DNA of 64,000 nt from Hoplostethus atlanticus (lineage: Eukaryota > Chordata > Actinopteri > Trachichthyiformes > Trachichthyidae): assembly GCA_034670405.1 (NCBI GenBank), contig JAXDDX010000041.1, positions 3,265,001 to 3,329,000 on the forward strand, written 5' to 3'. Position numbers and translations under genes: made by a program. Of this stretch, positions 38,935 through 51,638 are shown piece by piece (within the stretch, counting starts at the first letter, position 1; the number at the start of each line of letters is the position of its first letter). Under the pieces are notes generated by a model. The model was given only the letters and a program-made list of their open reading frames with translations, was not told where the DNA came from and searched no databases.

Positions 38935-38962
38935 TCACATGTTATATAATTATAACATGTGA
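38935..38962. repeat. Perfect palindrome, 12-bp arms
   Basis: TCACATGTTATA and TATAACATGTGA flank a TAAT loop, immediately after a CA run. A partial third copy of the arm (TTATAACATGT) follows at about 38980. Confidence 0.85.
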
Positions 38963-39490
38963 GGTGTAATTACAACAATTATAACATGTAATAAAGTAGT
39001 AATAGACCTGGTAGCAAAAAAAGGTAAAGGATAAGATACATTTCAAAGTTTCATTGCATGTTTGTGTTATTGTTGAGCTTTAACTGCTAACGTTTAAATG
39101 CTATCCATCCACAATAGTAAAAATAAAACAAGGTAGCGTCTCTGGCTAGTGTCTCCCGCACCATTAGCCACTGTTGCCATACTATTGATGGCCTAATTAA
39201 AATGTGTCAGCCTGAAAGATGTCACATTTTTTAAAGGCTGAAATTGATAGCGCACATTAATTTCCACTTTCTCAAAATGACCTTTAATTTCACTGGCCAA
39301 ATGTGGGCTTGTGTCTACACTGGCAACACCCTCCTGTTCTAGGTCCTGAAACAATATGTCAAACCCCCCTCTGACAACAGGCAGCCCTGTTCTCACCGTT
39401 CCTCAGAGTGTCTCGAAGCTCCAATTGAATTCGGTCTCAGTTTTCAAATATCCATGGGAAGGCTATATGCCAACACTTGAATCCTCCCTA

Positions 39491-39560
39491 TAGAGCAATG
39501 GCTCTCAACCTTTTTTCTTTGTGGTCCTTGTAACTCATCACTGATAACACCCCCAGCCCT
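39491..39560 (+). repeat. Possible hAT-type repeat fragment
   Basis: AGAGCAATGGCTCTCAACCTT and the following GTGGTCCTTG resemble the start of vertebrate hAT elements (CAGTGGTTCTCAACCTTTTT). Too short to place in a family. Confidence 0.3.
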
Positions 39561-40457
39561 CTTCCTTAGCAATTTGCTCACTTTTGCTCTTTTGAGGTAG
39601 CCCATCTTTTATATTATCCCCATGGGATTCCTTCTTTGTGAAAGTAAAACAACCCCGAGATCCAAAAGTGTCATGGTGGCGAGGTTTTTCCTTGAAGCAG
39701 CCAGGGAGAAAGTGATATTTTCCATTTGGGCTCCAGTGGCCAAGAGTTTGTACTCAGCCCCTGGAGAGGTGCTCCGCAGGTCAAGCTCTTTGCAACAGAT
39801 TAAAAGAGAGTGTCACTAATGTCACCCACCCAGGGAATCAATGGCATAGCGTAGGAAATGAAAGCTGTGACGGACGTGAGGGACCACATCAGCTCCTGTC
39901 ACCGTGTGTCTACTCAGAGCATTTTTCCTTCATCCTGGCAGCTGCCCAGACCTGAGGGGGGCCCTGTCAGCCGAAGCCGGCGTGGCCCCTGCACACTCCT
40001 GAACCATGGAGAACCCAGGGAGCTTTCTCAAAAAGGCTTACGGGGGCCGCAGACACCCAGACCGTGGCCATCGGCTCAATCAACTCCTGTCACTCCGGAC
40101 TGAGCTTTGCCGCTGCACCGCTAGAGAAAAGCACTGGTGGAATCAAAGGGGGTTGAACACGGAGGATGAATGAACTTTCCTGTCTTCAAGCGTGGATTTG
40201 TCCTCACATGAGAAATCAAAGTGTCGACGTTTGAAATGGGGTGGGGGAGGGAATTAAGAGAGAGAGAGGGAAAGAGTGGATGGTCGGGACGGTTATTATG
40301 TGATGTGAATTACAAGGCGTGTTCATTATTCAGAGAAAACGTTGCATCGCTCCTATTGATAATCAACAGAGCACATTATTGCTTAATCATTATTTCATAT
40401 ACTGATTACACTCATTTTTCAGACAAAGGATTTAATCATCATTTGTCAACCGAATCC

Positions 40458-40489
40458 CTCTTTCTCTTTCTCTTTCTCTTTCTCTTTCT
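40458..40489 (+). repeat. (CTTTCT)n microsatellite
   Basis: Five perfect hexamer units. Confidence 0.9.
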
Positions 40490-43400
40490 GTGGTGTGCAG
40501 AGAATATCATAAGAACACATTGTGGGTGTGTACATTTGTCATTTTCAAATTCACTGACGTAGCTCTTGAAACCAGGGGTAAGAGTATGTTATGACTCAAG
40601 TCTGAATCTGTTGGCTAAATAAGTACAGTCTGAGAGGGACACTACTCTACACCAAGCTACAAGGGCAGGGGTGAGACTCAAGGCAGGTAGCCTTGCCTAT
40701 AACTACGGTGTTACTCCTGAATGCCTCCTCCATTAGATGGCAGTATTAAGACTTTAACACATTGAGGTACTCCACAGTTGACAGCAAATATTTGTCCTTG
40801 ATTTTCCATTTTGAACACAATCTCCTGCACTTTCTGTAATGTCTTTCTTGTCTATTTTTTTGGGGGGGCCCCTTTATTAAACTATGTATTACTTTGTATT
40901 CGCTTTCTGTGTTCAAGAAGTACTTTTTGAAAAATGATTGGTAATTGGTATTTCCTTCCATCCCACCCACTGACTCAGCAATTGTTCTTGGCTCATGCAA
41001 TCCCGTTGACATAAAAAGAAAGAGGGAGAAAAAAAATGAACGGATGGAATAGAAACGCCTCGAGTTAATGAGAAGCATTTGAAATATGCCCGAGAAGAGT
41101 AGAAGCGCCCCACAGGAAGAAGACCTGTTGTACTGGACTGACTTTTCCATTGTCATTCGTTACCCTGTGCATACATTCGACCCTGCTCATCATAATCCTA
41201 TTCGACGCTTGTTGGCTGATCGAGTCCATTAAATGGTCACCACTCACTTTTGGTTCGGACTGGGTGGCTCACTTTTGTCACCCACACATGGCTCTCGCCC
41301 TCGGCAGGAAGCCTGGATTCAGCTTGATTTGCAGGAAGTGACACAGACACCTCCCGGGCTGTTGGCCATGCTGTTTATTTTCACCTGTGTCTTACAAGAA
41401 AGAATGAAAGTTTGCTGCTTGTTTCCTTGTTACACGGTGGCCAGGAAACACAGTGGTTGTTCAAGCAAACAGAATGCAGATGCTAGAGGTGTCGGGGGGG
41501 GGGGGAAGGAGGACGTGGAAGGTAGAGGGGTGAGCAGACGAGGGGATGGGGGATAACGAGCTCTTTGCCAACCAGGCAACCATGAGAGCTATTGCTCTGT
41601 CGAAAAAGTGAATGCAACAGGCTTGTGCTTTTCAGCCTGACTACTGGAGCATGTGAACACACATCTCCCCCCCCACATGGGAGAGGAGAATGTCATGACA
41701 AAGCCAATGCAATGCCTGAGTTTTTCTCTTTCACTGTCCCTTCCCTTCTTCCCCGTCTATGTCCCCCCTCTCTGTCTCTCACTACCTCATCCTCATTTCT
41801 TTTTCCACTCATTTCTGCCTTGTTTGTGCTCGCCCTCTGTCTCTTTCTCACTCTCTCCCTTTTCTTTCTCATTGTATATAACACAAGGTGACAGTCTTTT
41901 CCCTCTTGTTTACAATGGAAGCAAAAAGGATCTGGTGTTGATATGCAGTCAAGACTCGCTGTCAAAACCTTGGAGCATTTGTCACCTTTCAGGCAGATCC
42001 TAATTGAAAACCCCCGGCTATTCGAGGTGGAACAAATAAATGAAAAGGAAAAGAGACACGTGTTGTTACGCAATCCCAAGCACGATTGAGGGAAATTAAG
42101 GTCAAAACTGTAAATGTTGTAGATGTAGATTTGATGGTGGGTGAAATCTTCCCATCATGTAAGATACAGCTTGATAGATTCACTCTCAGAGGAAAAGCTT
42201 CAAATTATTATAGAAAAAAGTCTTTGAATGAATTTCATGCAGGGCCAGAATGGTGCAACTTAATACTAAACAGATTACATAAGGGTGAGAAGGGCCTGAG
42301 AAGGATTTTCCTTTTTCCTTTTTTTCCTTTTTTATGAAAGATTCACACAGATAAATTAAGTAATCCCAGTTGCCAGTTAGCCCCTCCCCCCCTTACAAAC
42401 ACAACCATGTTGAGAGCAATGTTGTGCCATTCTGCTCCTTGCAACATTGCCACAAAGTTGAAATGAAATAGTGTTCAATCTTGTGGCTAGGTGGGAAATT
42501 TAACGCCATGCCACCAACCAAATCCTGGAAACTTTTCGCTGTAAACTAGTAAATTTGTGTATCAGCAGCTTCAGCAAGGTAGCGGGCCCTCGGCGTCACG
42601 AAGCCTTGCAGAAGCTCCCGCTGTGCAAAAATGCTTATTGTCCCTGCAGACAGTGATTGTATAGACTGTGCAGACACACCCACCTATAGCATATGCACTG
42701 TAGCGAGGATCCTTCCTAGAAAAAAACCTCATTCCCTTTTTGTACGGATGTTGTCGATGCAGATCCGAGGGGTGAATTGAGCGTGTACCTCGAGCTGCCG
42801 CCGATTCCTCTCACTCCGTGACACACCAACCAGGCCACTGACGCCAGCAAGTCGGTGTGTCATTAGGATTCGGAGCAGGATCCTGTCTCAGTCGACACAA
42901 ACTGAGGTGAATGAACATGTCTGTCTGCAGTGAGACATTTCTCTTTCAGAACCTGCTGTGACGAGTCTGGAGGGGGAATTGCTGAAAATGACCTCTGTAC
43001 TTGTGTCTTATCTATACCTCTTCTCAATCTCAACTATTTACCTGGACTCTTTTTCCTTCTTAAGGGTTTTTTTTCCACTATTTCCACAGGAAGAATGAAC
43101 GACTATCTCCATTTCAATAAGGGTTGGGCGCTTGCCGACGTTGATATTGCCCCCCCACCCCACCCGATGCTATATAAAAGATACCGCAAATTCACCGTAG
43201 ACGTCCGGCGACATTGATTATTCACACAGATACAAAAGATTGTCCTTGAAGAGTGACAGGCTCTGCCAACGTCGGCAGCTATAGCATCGCCAATCACCGA
43301 GTCATGATTTTGCTCGCGTGCAAAAATTGCATCTGCAAGCATGTCAACATTTTCAACACACTGCATGTCAAAGAGGATAAAGGCGATGTATATATATATA

Positions 43401-46198
43401 TATGGAGGGTGCTACCAGAGAAACCGTGAGAAAAAACAAAATATCTAAAGAGTACTAAAGGTGGGTAAAAACCTCTAACGGTAAATTATTCCAAGTCTAA
43501 CCCTCTCTCAGGTTTTAAGCTGCAATTCAGCAAGATTGCCATTCCTCCTCCCTGCTATAATATATTTAACCCTCGGGGGAACAGGAGAGGTATGGGCTAA
43601 ATTAGTGTAATCTGAATGAGGGTTGCTTGAATATGACGGTTCAGCCAGTGAGGGATCGTATCCGCCTCCAGCTCCTGTGGCCTGACAGACATTGAGGATA
43701 TGACCATCCGAATCAATACAGCCAATCCCCCATGATTAGGTCATCCATTAGTTCACTTGATCTTTCGACCCTCTTACATTCCATCTGATGAAAATGTAAT
43801 CGCTCAATACTTGCCGGATGATTAGTCTAAATCCCCGTTTCTCAAAGAGGAGGAGCGGGGGGGGGGGGGGCTGTTTTGATGCAAGCTCATGCAAATGCGC
43901 CGGGCTTTTTTTGTATTTTGGTCATGGCGCCGTCGTCTTCGGAGGGACGTCGAATCCCTGGCCTTGTCCCTTGAACATCAAGGGCCCTCTGCTCCCTCTG
44001 ATCCCCCAGCTCGCCGCCGCCGCCGCCACCGCCGTCGCCGTCGCCGCCTATGAACTCCATGTAGTGAGATGTGCCATGTGGCCCGTGCTGTGCTGCGCAG
44101 AACCACACTGGCTGGAGCCTTGCTGTGCCTGCCTTGTTAGCCGGACACAATGCCTGCTCTGATGTGTCTGCTGCTCGATACAAACAAAAATAAAATGAAA
44201 AAAGAGAATAATAACAATCAGGGGGGGCTTTTAGACTTCAGTGCAAATGTGTTTGTGCAATTAGGAAGCCAGAGAAGGAGCCAGAGATGAATTAGAATTT
44301 CAATTTTTGATGGTAAATCAGATTGCGCTGTGTGAAAAAGGTCACCTGTGTTGAATCATTGCTCTGTGAGCCCTGGAGAATCTGAAGGTCAAATCATTGC
44401 AGTGAATTCTACTTTCAAAAGCCCCAAAAACTTGCATCATATTGATCTATTTCCTAATTCTTCTCATATTCTTGTTTGCAACGTCTGATGTTGTTGTGCG
44501 ATGTTCTAAACAGGCAACGTAGATTATGACAGCTCTCTAGCCGTGCACGCGGCCATGTGTTGACTTCAAATGTCCATTGGGAAGATCAATACCTTGCTTA
44601 GAATTTAAATTGACCAATCAATGTTACAATCATCTGTTTCTAACGATGGTGAATGAATGGCAGATATCGGAATAATCGTGTCAACTTTCATTCAGCAGGC
44701 TTTCGATTGCTGGTGCATTTTCAGCAATTAACTTTGCTGATCCATTAATCCACTTATCTCACTGTAACTGCCAATCCATATATAGTCAGATAGAATCAGC
44801 AATACTGATATATACACTGTCCGTATGAGTGTATGGAAAACCTGTCAACGTCACATTGTCCTTGAGCTTCTGATTTCATCGCCGTTCGGAGGGCTGATGC
44901 GGTCGACCCGCGCTGTTTGTCTTGTTAGGCTTGTGGGAGCCATCAAGCGGCGTTGTCATGGGAGAGCAGATAACTGTGGCCCAGGTGAGCGGGGGTCAGA
45001 GTGTCTATATGGGGGTTTTGGGAGGGTGGAGGGGATGTAATGGCGGCGGGCCAGTAAATGCCGGGGCGGCCATGGGACCCAGAGGGAGCTGGACGGCGGG
45101 CCACATCACCTCAGGCATCTCCTGACCGCGGGTGATTGATGGGGAAGAGCTGACGAGCAGAGCTCCCAATGTCACTCTCCAATTAAATAACTCTCACCGC
45201 TGAACTGCAGCCTCCCCCTTCTGTGATAAACCTCCCTCTTCTCCTCCTCCCTTTCACCTCTTCCTCTCGCTCTCTCTCTCTCTATTAACACACACCCACA
45301 CTCCCTCTGCACTTATAGTTGCTTTTTGTTTCAATCCATCCTTAAGTCCTCTGTTCTTTTTCAATCTTGCTTTCCTGGGCCGCCTTTCTTTCATCATGTT
45401 TCTTATTGGTAATATAACACCTTTAATTTTCCTCTACAATTATTCTCCATTAATTTTTCTCTTTCCACTCCCATGTCTCCAGTTTAGTGGGGCTTGTTCT
45501 TACCTTCCCTGACCTGTACAAATGCCCCATGTCTCTAATTTCAGCTTTCCTAACTGCTTTTCCAGGTATGACAGACAGAGGCTGCTCTTTCTGTTAGTTT
45601 GGGTCAGTGCTCCTTTCTTTGCAGTTCAGACTATTCTAATGAATTCTAACTGTCCCAAAAATGAAAATGAAAAAAAAATAAATACACAGTGGATACTCTA
45701 CCTAATGTCCAAGATGTATAGTCATAGTGTTTAAATGAAAAGCAATGGATTTGTTTTCCTTATAGGTGGACATTTCTCTACTAAGTGGACATGATATGTG
45801 TCTCATATATAACTGCTCTTTTAGTTATAACAGCATAGAGGTGACATGCAGAACACCCGGCTGTTTACAACGCTAGGGCTTGAAAAGAAAAAGTTTGCAT
45901 TCTGTGCAAGCGTGTTATCAAGCCCTGTTTTAATTGGAGACTGTAGCATATATTTGCTGTCACTAATTAGGAGTGTAGCTAATATTGGTTGGTTTCAAAG
46001 GTCTGTAAGCAGAGACATGCAGTATTTTAGGGGGGTCAGACTCACGCTGCATTCTTTCTTGCCTAAGGAGCTCGGTTGGCGCCTAATTGGATGAAAAGCA
46101 AAACTTTCAATAGGAGACCAAATATCATAAATATAATATAATATTGGTCATTTACTAAATTTAGGTATTAAATAAATGAATTGAAATATACACAAAAT

Positions 46199-46231
46199 AA
46201 ATTAAGGAGTAAATAAATTACTCCTTAATTT
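46199..46231. repeat. Perfect palindrome, 14-bp arms
   Basis: AAATTAAGGAGTAA-type arm and its exact reverse complement flank a 5-base ATAAA loop. It lies about 600 bases before the likely cadherin promoter region. Confidence 0.85.
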
Positions 46232-46786
46232 CTATCCGGTCACAGTCAATCCAATAATTTAAGAATATTTGTATATATCTTAATCTTGTAGTTCAGCAGC
46301 AAGCAACATGCAACTTTTAGCACAAGAAATGAATTTAAAACTCATTTCATGGCATTTTTAGCATTTGGTTTGACCGAATTTAGTCAATTCAACAGGTGAG
46401 AGGACATCAGTAGCTAAATGCCTTTTATTGACTCTAGCTATGTCACAGTTTTTATTGATTTCGTTTTTGTCTTGCTCCAGACAGGCAATCATTCACAGTG
46501 GAAATGCCATCTGCTGCCAAAAAGTTGGCAAGTTAAAAGAATGTGGTGCTCCATTCTCTCTGCCAAAAGCTGCATGTTGTTTGGCTTCATCCTTGCCAGC
46601 TTATTTTGGTCAAACTATTTCGATAGGCTCTCTTCACTCAAGTAGGCAAGGATTTGGCTCACATGAGAGCGTTTCCTGTCTCGTCTGGTATTCTTATACT
46701 GCGAGTCCCTGTTGCCTATGTAGAGAGCATACCCAAACCCTGCAGCTGGGGTTCCCTGCACAGAGCCAGCACTGCGCAGAATAGAC

Positions 46787-46876
46787 AGAGAGAGAGAGAG
46801 AGGGAGAGGGAGAGGGAGAGGGGGAGAGAGGGAGAGAGAGAGAGAGAGACAGAGAGAGAGGGAGAAAGAGAGAGAT
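46787..46876 (+). promoter_or_regulatory. GA-rich tract at the presumed cadherin promoter
   Basis: About 90 bases of GAGAGA/GGGAGA purine repeats sit just upstream of the GC-rich presumed first exon. No TATA box is seen. Such tracts are often found in TATA-less promoters and can adopt open chromatin or triplex structure. The role here is inferred from position. Confidence 0.45.
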
Positions 46877-46879
46877 CGG

Positions 46880-47111
46880 ACTTGGTGCTCAAGCCGCATC
46901 ACTGCCAAGGATGCGCATTTACGCGCGGTTCGGTAGCCGATCTCCAACCATGCTGCTTTGCGACCAGGACTAATTTCATTATGAAAACTTTTTAACTCTG
47001 CGTTTTGAGAAAAAAAGGTATTTTTGTGCTGCGTGGTACACCGGGGGGAAAAACTTTTGACATCGAGCCGTCAGCCAGCCATACGCCGTGAAGTTATTTC
47101 ATCGTGTTTTG
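46880..47111 (+). other. Presumed non-coding first exon of the type II cadherin gene
   Basis: A CpG-containing stretch ends in a full-consensus donor (TTTTG|GTGAGT; intron starts at 47112). Type II cadherin genes usually have a non-coding exon 1 followed by a coding exon 2 opening with the signal peptide, as found here at 52203. It contains a 20-codon upstream ORF (46911-46973) and a 4-codon one (46981-46995). The transcription start is not determined; 46880 is only an approximate left limit. CpG-rich sequence continues into the intron to about 47420. Confidence 0.45.
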
Positions 47112-48719
47112 GTGAGTAATTCCAATAGATTCCAACGCGCATTGAGTTGTTTTTTCCCCCGAGGACTATAACGTGTCAGGTCCATTCCCGCGGAACATCT
47201 CAGTTCATTTTCGGTCTGCTTGGGTATTCTGTTCATTTATGTCCCGTCGCTAATACTGTAATTAGTATTCCGCGGACACCGGTTTCCTGCGGCGGTCGCT
47301 CACAGAGATGTTTACTGTCGTTTTTTTTCATGTTGCGCGGTTGCCATCATGAGCTGGATCTGCCGCTACCTAACGGCTCGTCCTCTCCTGCTGTAATTCT
47401 CACACCTCGAAGTTGCTAGGATGTTAAATCGATGCGTGTCAACGTGTCTCGGGAACAGGTGCGACCTGCTAACTTTTTTTTCCTACCGTTTTGCCGAGTG
47501 TTTACAGCTAATGTGTAATGATTGATGCAATGATGAGACAGGAGGGTCAAAGGAGTCAGGTCACAACGGGGCACTCGATGCTATAGGTGATGCTCTTCTG
47601 CGCTGCAAAAAAACATCCATCTTCACAGTCATTTGATAGAATATTGAGTCGTAAAATGGTATTTTTCTTCCTGATAAACTGATACAAATCTGCCGCTGGG
47701 GGTGAGATAATGCCACTAGTTTCCAGTGAAAATCAACTTGTTTCGTGAATTTTCTTGAATCAGGTGTCATTTCCTCGCCTTATTCTGTCAGCTTTCAAGA
47801 TATTCACGCATTCGTCAAACAAGTGAGAATGCATTGGAAATGTGCAGAATGTGTTTTTAAAAAAAAAACCAATTTCCTTGCTCAATCTAGAAGTAAATGA
47901 CTCTTTAAAATGGGGATTTCTTGCAGCGTAATTGCACTGCGCTGGCATCGTCAAAATCAGCGCCCTTAAATAGTCACTCAGGGACATCATTTGATTTTGA
48001 ACTGTGCAAAAACGACAAACTCTGCTCTTCTTATTCTGATATACTCGTCAAATCTAGTCATCGTGGACTGGACTAGTGGGATTTATGATCGAGCATTCTG
48101 CACAGCGCACCACAGGATTGTCTCAGACTTCGCTTTGAATTTCTTGTGAGATTACTATGCTGCTGCAGGGACTCGGAGTGGGTATGTCAGTGGTGCAAAT
48201 TCCACGTGGAATCACTTAAAGTCTCATTTTTTCTTTTTCTTTTTTAAATTTTCTCCACCGATAATTGAAAAACTTTTCATCAACCAGACATAATTAATAC
48301 GCACTGCATTCATTATGGGAAAGTTAATTATGTGAATGATTGTTGCAGGAGATAGGATTATTTTAGTGGCATGCATCAGCTGTTTCTGTGTTGTTTCAGT
48401 CACTAAATCAATCATCAGTTTGTTGTGTGGGAGACAAGCAGTGCTTAATTGTACAATATATACAGTATATTTTCTAAAGTGGTGAATAAAAGCGTCAGAT
48501 TCAGTATGTATATACTCCTCACTCTATGCAGGAGGATCAGACAGCCCTGCCCTCTTATCAAACACTCCTAGCTGGAGCTAGATGCCTCTTTTCAGATGTT
48601 TTACTTTGCGTTTTTGATACAGCATGTGAAACCTACAGCGTGTCACAGTCTGCTTCAGATCTACTAGCGAAGGAGGCGAGGGGAATTCAAATGAATGCAA
48701 GGTGAGGTATTAGAAATCT

Positions 48720-48900
48720 GTTCTCGGTAGACGTGTATTTAGGCCAACAGGGCAGTGTAGAGAGAGGACCAGGGTTCAAACCCGCCCCAAGCATCCCAAG
48801 TGTCCTTGAGCAAGTCACGGAATCTGTACAGCTGCAGACCACTCGCATCTGTGAAACCTGCTCACCCCCTTTATCAGACTCAACTATACACTCTAGCCAT
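48720..48900 (+). repeat. tRNA-derived SINE in cadherin intron 1
   Basis: A B-box-like GGTTCAAACCC (48773-48783) is followed by 'CCCAAGTGTCCTTGAGCAAG' (from 48795), the characteristic internal block of teleost tRNA SINEs, then 'CAGCTGCAGACCACTCG'. The tail block seen in other copies is not visible, so the 3' end is truncated or different. Confidence 0.6.
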
Positions 48901-49204
48901 CTCTAGAATATAAGGAAAATATATATATATATCACGTTATCTACTATCCTTTAAAATGTTTCTTTGCTTTGCACAATCAATCATTTTATATGAGTAGGTG
49001 TCATTTTTTTCAAATGGTGGATGTCTCATTTTGGAGAGTAAAAAAAAAACCTTGGGGCGCTTGGGGCCTGAGTCAGCCCTCCTCTGTGCACTTCACTTAG
49101 GAAGGGATCTTTTCATGAACACGACTTTCCCTCTATGGATTCTATTATTACAGGACGGGGCAGCTTCAGCATATTATTTAAAATCCAGGCTGATGTGTCA
49201 TCAC

Positions 49205-49206
<2 letters not shown>

Positions 49207-49242
<36 letters not shown>
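49207..49242 (+). repeat. (AT)n microsatellite
   Basis: About 18 AT units in cadherin intron 1. Confidence 0.95.
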
Positions 49243-49246
<4 letters not shown>

Positions 49247-49435
49247 GAGTCACACTATAAACAGCCAGTGCCTCAAACCATGATTGAATTCGGTTCAAAG
49301 TTGTTTTCACCGACACTGTATCGTACACAATGATGGAGGAGAATATGGAAGAGGGGAAGCGTGTGATTAGTTACTAAGCACTGTAGCACTGGTAATCCTT
49401 TGTCAGACTGGCAAATGGGATTAGAAACCTCTGTG

Positions 49436-49440
<5 letters not shown>

Positions 49441-49500
<60 letters not shown>
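49441..49500 (+). repeat. (GA)30 microsatellite
   Basis: Thirty uninterrupted GA units, the longest perfect dinucleotide array in the window, 200 bases from the AT array. Confidence 0.95.
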
Positions 49501-49503
<3 letters not shown>

Positions 49504-51604
49504 TTGCTCCATCATATAGACGGTCACTTAATTCTATGTCATCACACTGACACGCCCCTCCGTGATGTACTGAGTATACCTTCCCACAGAATTCCCAAGA
49601 CTATACTAACAGGTAAATAAGATTCGACCCAATATGGGATTTCAAAGGCTGATATTTTTACAGCCTGGTACACCGGGTTCACCAAAACCACACTAATGAA
49701 GTACTTTTAGCATTAGCAGCTTTTTAAGGCAGGGTGGATATCAATGGTAGGGGAATATCTGGGATACATTGCAGCCATTAATAATGAATTAACAAAAGAC
49801 ATTATTGTACAGTTAAGTTATTGAATAAAATAAAATTGTATTTCATTGCAGGTTTTACAGGTTTTTATGTAACTGTGGTCAGGGAGGAACCCCATATCAG
49901 AGGTGGACTGGATCGGCCTTATCGGCAAACTGTTGCATTACTGCAAATTAGCGGTGCCTTCACTGGCTGCATCTGACGCCCGTCTCCTGTAGGGCTCTGG
50001 GTTAAGCAAAATGAGAAACATTCATTTGTCTGCTCGGGTCAACCTGACCCTGCGCCGATCCGCTTTCCCCACAATACCACCGCTGCAACCTGCCCCCACA
50101 ACTCGCACTGCCCTGCAGCCAGATCTGCTCCACTTTCCACCTCTACCATTAAATTGTCATGCAGAGGCAGTGACTTTGAATCATTTTTCCGCGTGGAAAT
50201 GTGTTTGTCTTCGCTGTGTTTGTGTGTGCGTTCAAGTGTTGCAGCCTTGGTGTGTTGGCTTAGTGTATTCCAGGTCATACACAAAGAAAGACACCAAAAA
50301 AGTTCACAATGAATGTTTGCCACCTGGCTTCCAGTATAAAAGATTCCCTGGTGGGGGGTTCAAGCGCTCTCTGCACCTTGGCTGGAAATGGGGGAAAAAG
50401 CAAATCATTGGCTTGGAAAGTTTTTCACTTATTTTCATTTATTTTCACGTGTTTAACTTGCCTATTACTAATAAAGAGGTGTTAAACGAACACTTTGGTG
50501 AGGTGACACTCTGCTGTGATATTCCCTATATAGTTATTATTAGCACTTTATAATGACTTTGTAAAGGCTTTGTAAAAATAATACCAGGTGACTTCCATGT
50601 GATGTTTGCTGTTTTTTTTATTTTGCCAGGGGGGGAACAAGAGTAAGTAAAATGAGAGAGTGGAGAGAGTCTGTGTGGGAAGAAAGAGGTCATTGTGTGC
50701 CAAAGCAATTATCTTCCTAGTCCAAGGCCCTGCCAATACTCGTACGTAGAGGTGAGAGAAAGAGAGGTCAGCGAGGAAATAAATATACAGTGCGGTCAAG
50801 CTCTCTGTTTTTTAAGCACTTGCTTTCCGGAAGACCTCCTGAGGTTTTAGTGGCGTTACGACTCAGTATTGTCCTAATTAAAGACTTTGAATTTGCCCGT
50901 TGCTTCTGTACGGCGCGAACGAATCCGATGCGCGGCGGCGTCTTCATCCACCCAGTTTAAAACGTGGAAATAATTTATCGAATTCATCGCAGCAGTCAAA
51001 TTAAACTCATACTGCCAGTGATATAATGATGTTTATCGTTATTGCTCGCCTCTTCAAGGCTGCCGGGGATGTGTTGTGACATTATCTGTCACGAGCCGAT
51101 ACTTTTCTCTACTTTGACAAGTCTTCACGTTTTGGCATCTTGGGGGGGGGAATTTATCACAGCACTGGTTGATGGCGGCGGAGACAGATCCGCTTGCATG
51201 TGCTCAGCCCCGGCGAACACCCTGCTCGGGGAGTAGAGGTCAGGAACGCGCGGGGCCATCATGCTGCTGACAGCTCAGATTTATTTTTAATCTCGGTGAT
51301 GAGAGCTTGCTACACAGATCATGTGGCTTGTTAGTCTTGAGTGGCGAGCCTTGCCACCATTACACTGTGCTCTTATATAAAGAAAATGTGACAAAATAAT
51401 GACCTTGGTGAGGTAAAGCCCGGATAATTGGTAGCCAGCTGAGTGGCGTTTGATTGTTATTCTGCACACCCACCATTGTTTCATTCAGAGTGAAAATCTC
51501 TGTGCTTATGTGCATTGAAAAGCCAGGTCATTTCCCCTCATTCTTACTCTTATTAACATTGTGACCTTATCCAATTTCCCCCTGTCATGGGGGTGTAGGT
51601 GAGT

Positions 51605-51606
<2 letters not shown>

Positions 51607-51637
<31 letters not shown>
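51607..51637 (+). repeat. (GT)n microsatellite
   Basis: About 15 GT units in cadherin intron 1. Confidence 0.95.

Positions 51638-51638
<1 letters not shown>

Larger units (their letters stand above)
22521..39490. other. Gene desert segment, no gene seen
   Basis: About 17 kb with no supportable exon. Simple repeats: TG (about 24327-24344), TAGA (27046-27090), CA (about 38920-38933). One perfect palindrome (38935-38962). Several unique stretches (for example about 22570-23870, 26000-26900 and 33550-35150) are free of obvious repeats and rich in TAAT/ATTA cores, which makes them plausible distal enhancers. This is inference, without alignment. Confidence 0.3.
39561..46786. other. Upstream region of the cadherin gene, no gene seen
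   Basis: No exon recognised. Contents: a (CTTTCT)n tract (40458-40489), pyrimidine-rich sequence at about 41720-41875, a G run (43857-43870), a GCC-rich tract (44011-44048), a GC-rich unique stretch at 44840-45130 and a perfect palindrome (46199-46231). It probably includes distal and proximal regulatory DNA of the cadherin; this rests on position only. Confidence 0.3.

Noticed and set aside
43818-44162. A 114-codon plus frame with poly-Ala
   Set aside because: It is generated by a G run and a GCC array, with no homologue recognised.
50011-50553. A 180-codon open frame on the plus strand, the longest in the window
   Set aside because: It lies in the presumed cadherin intron, has irregular composition with a TG-repeat-derived CVCVCV run, shows no recognisable domain, and its N-terminal half is Pro/Thr-rich by base composition. 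Probably chance.
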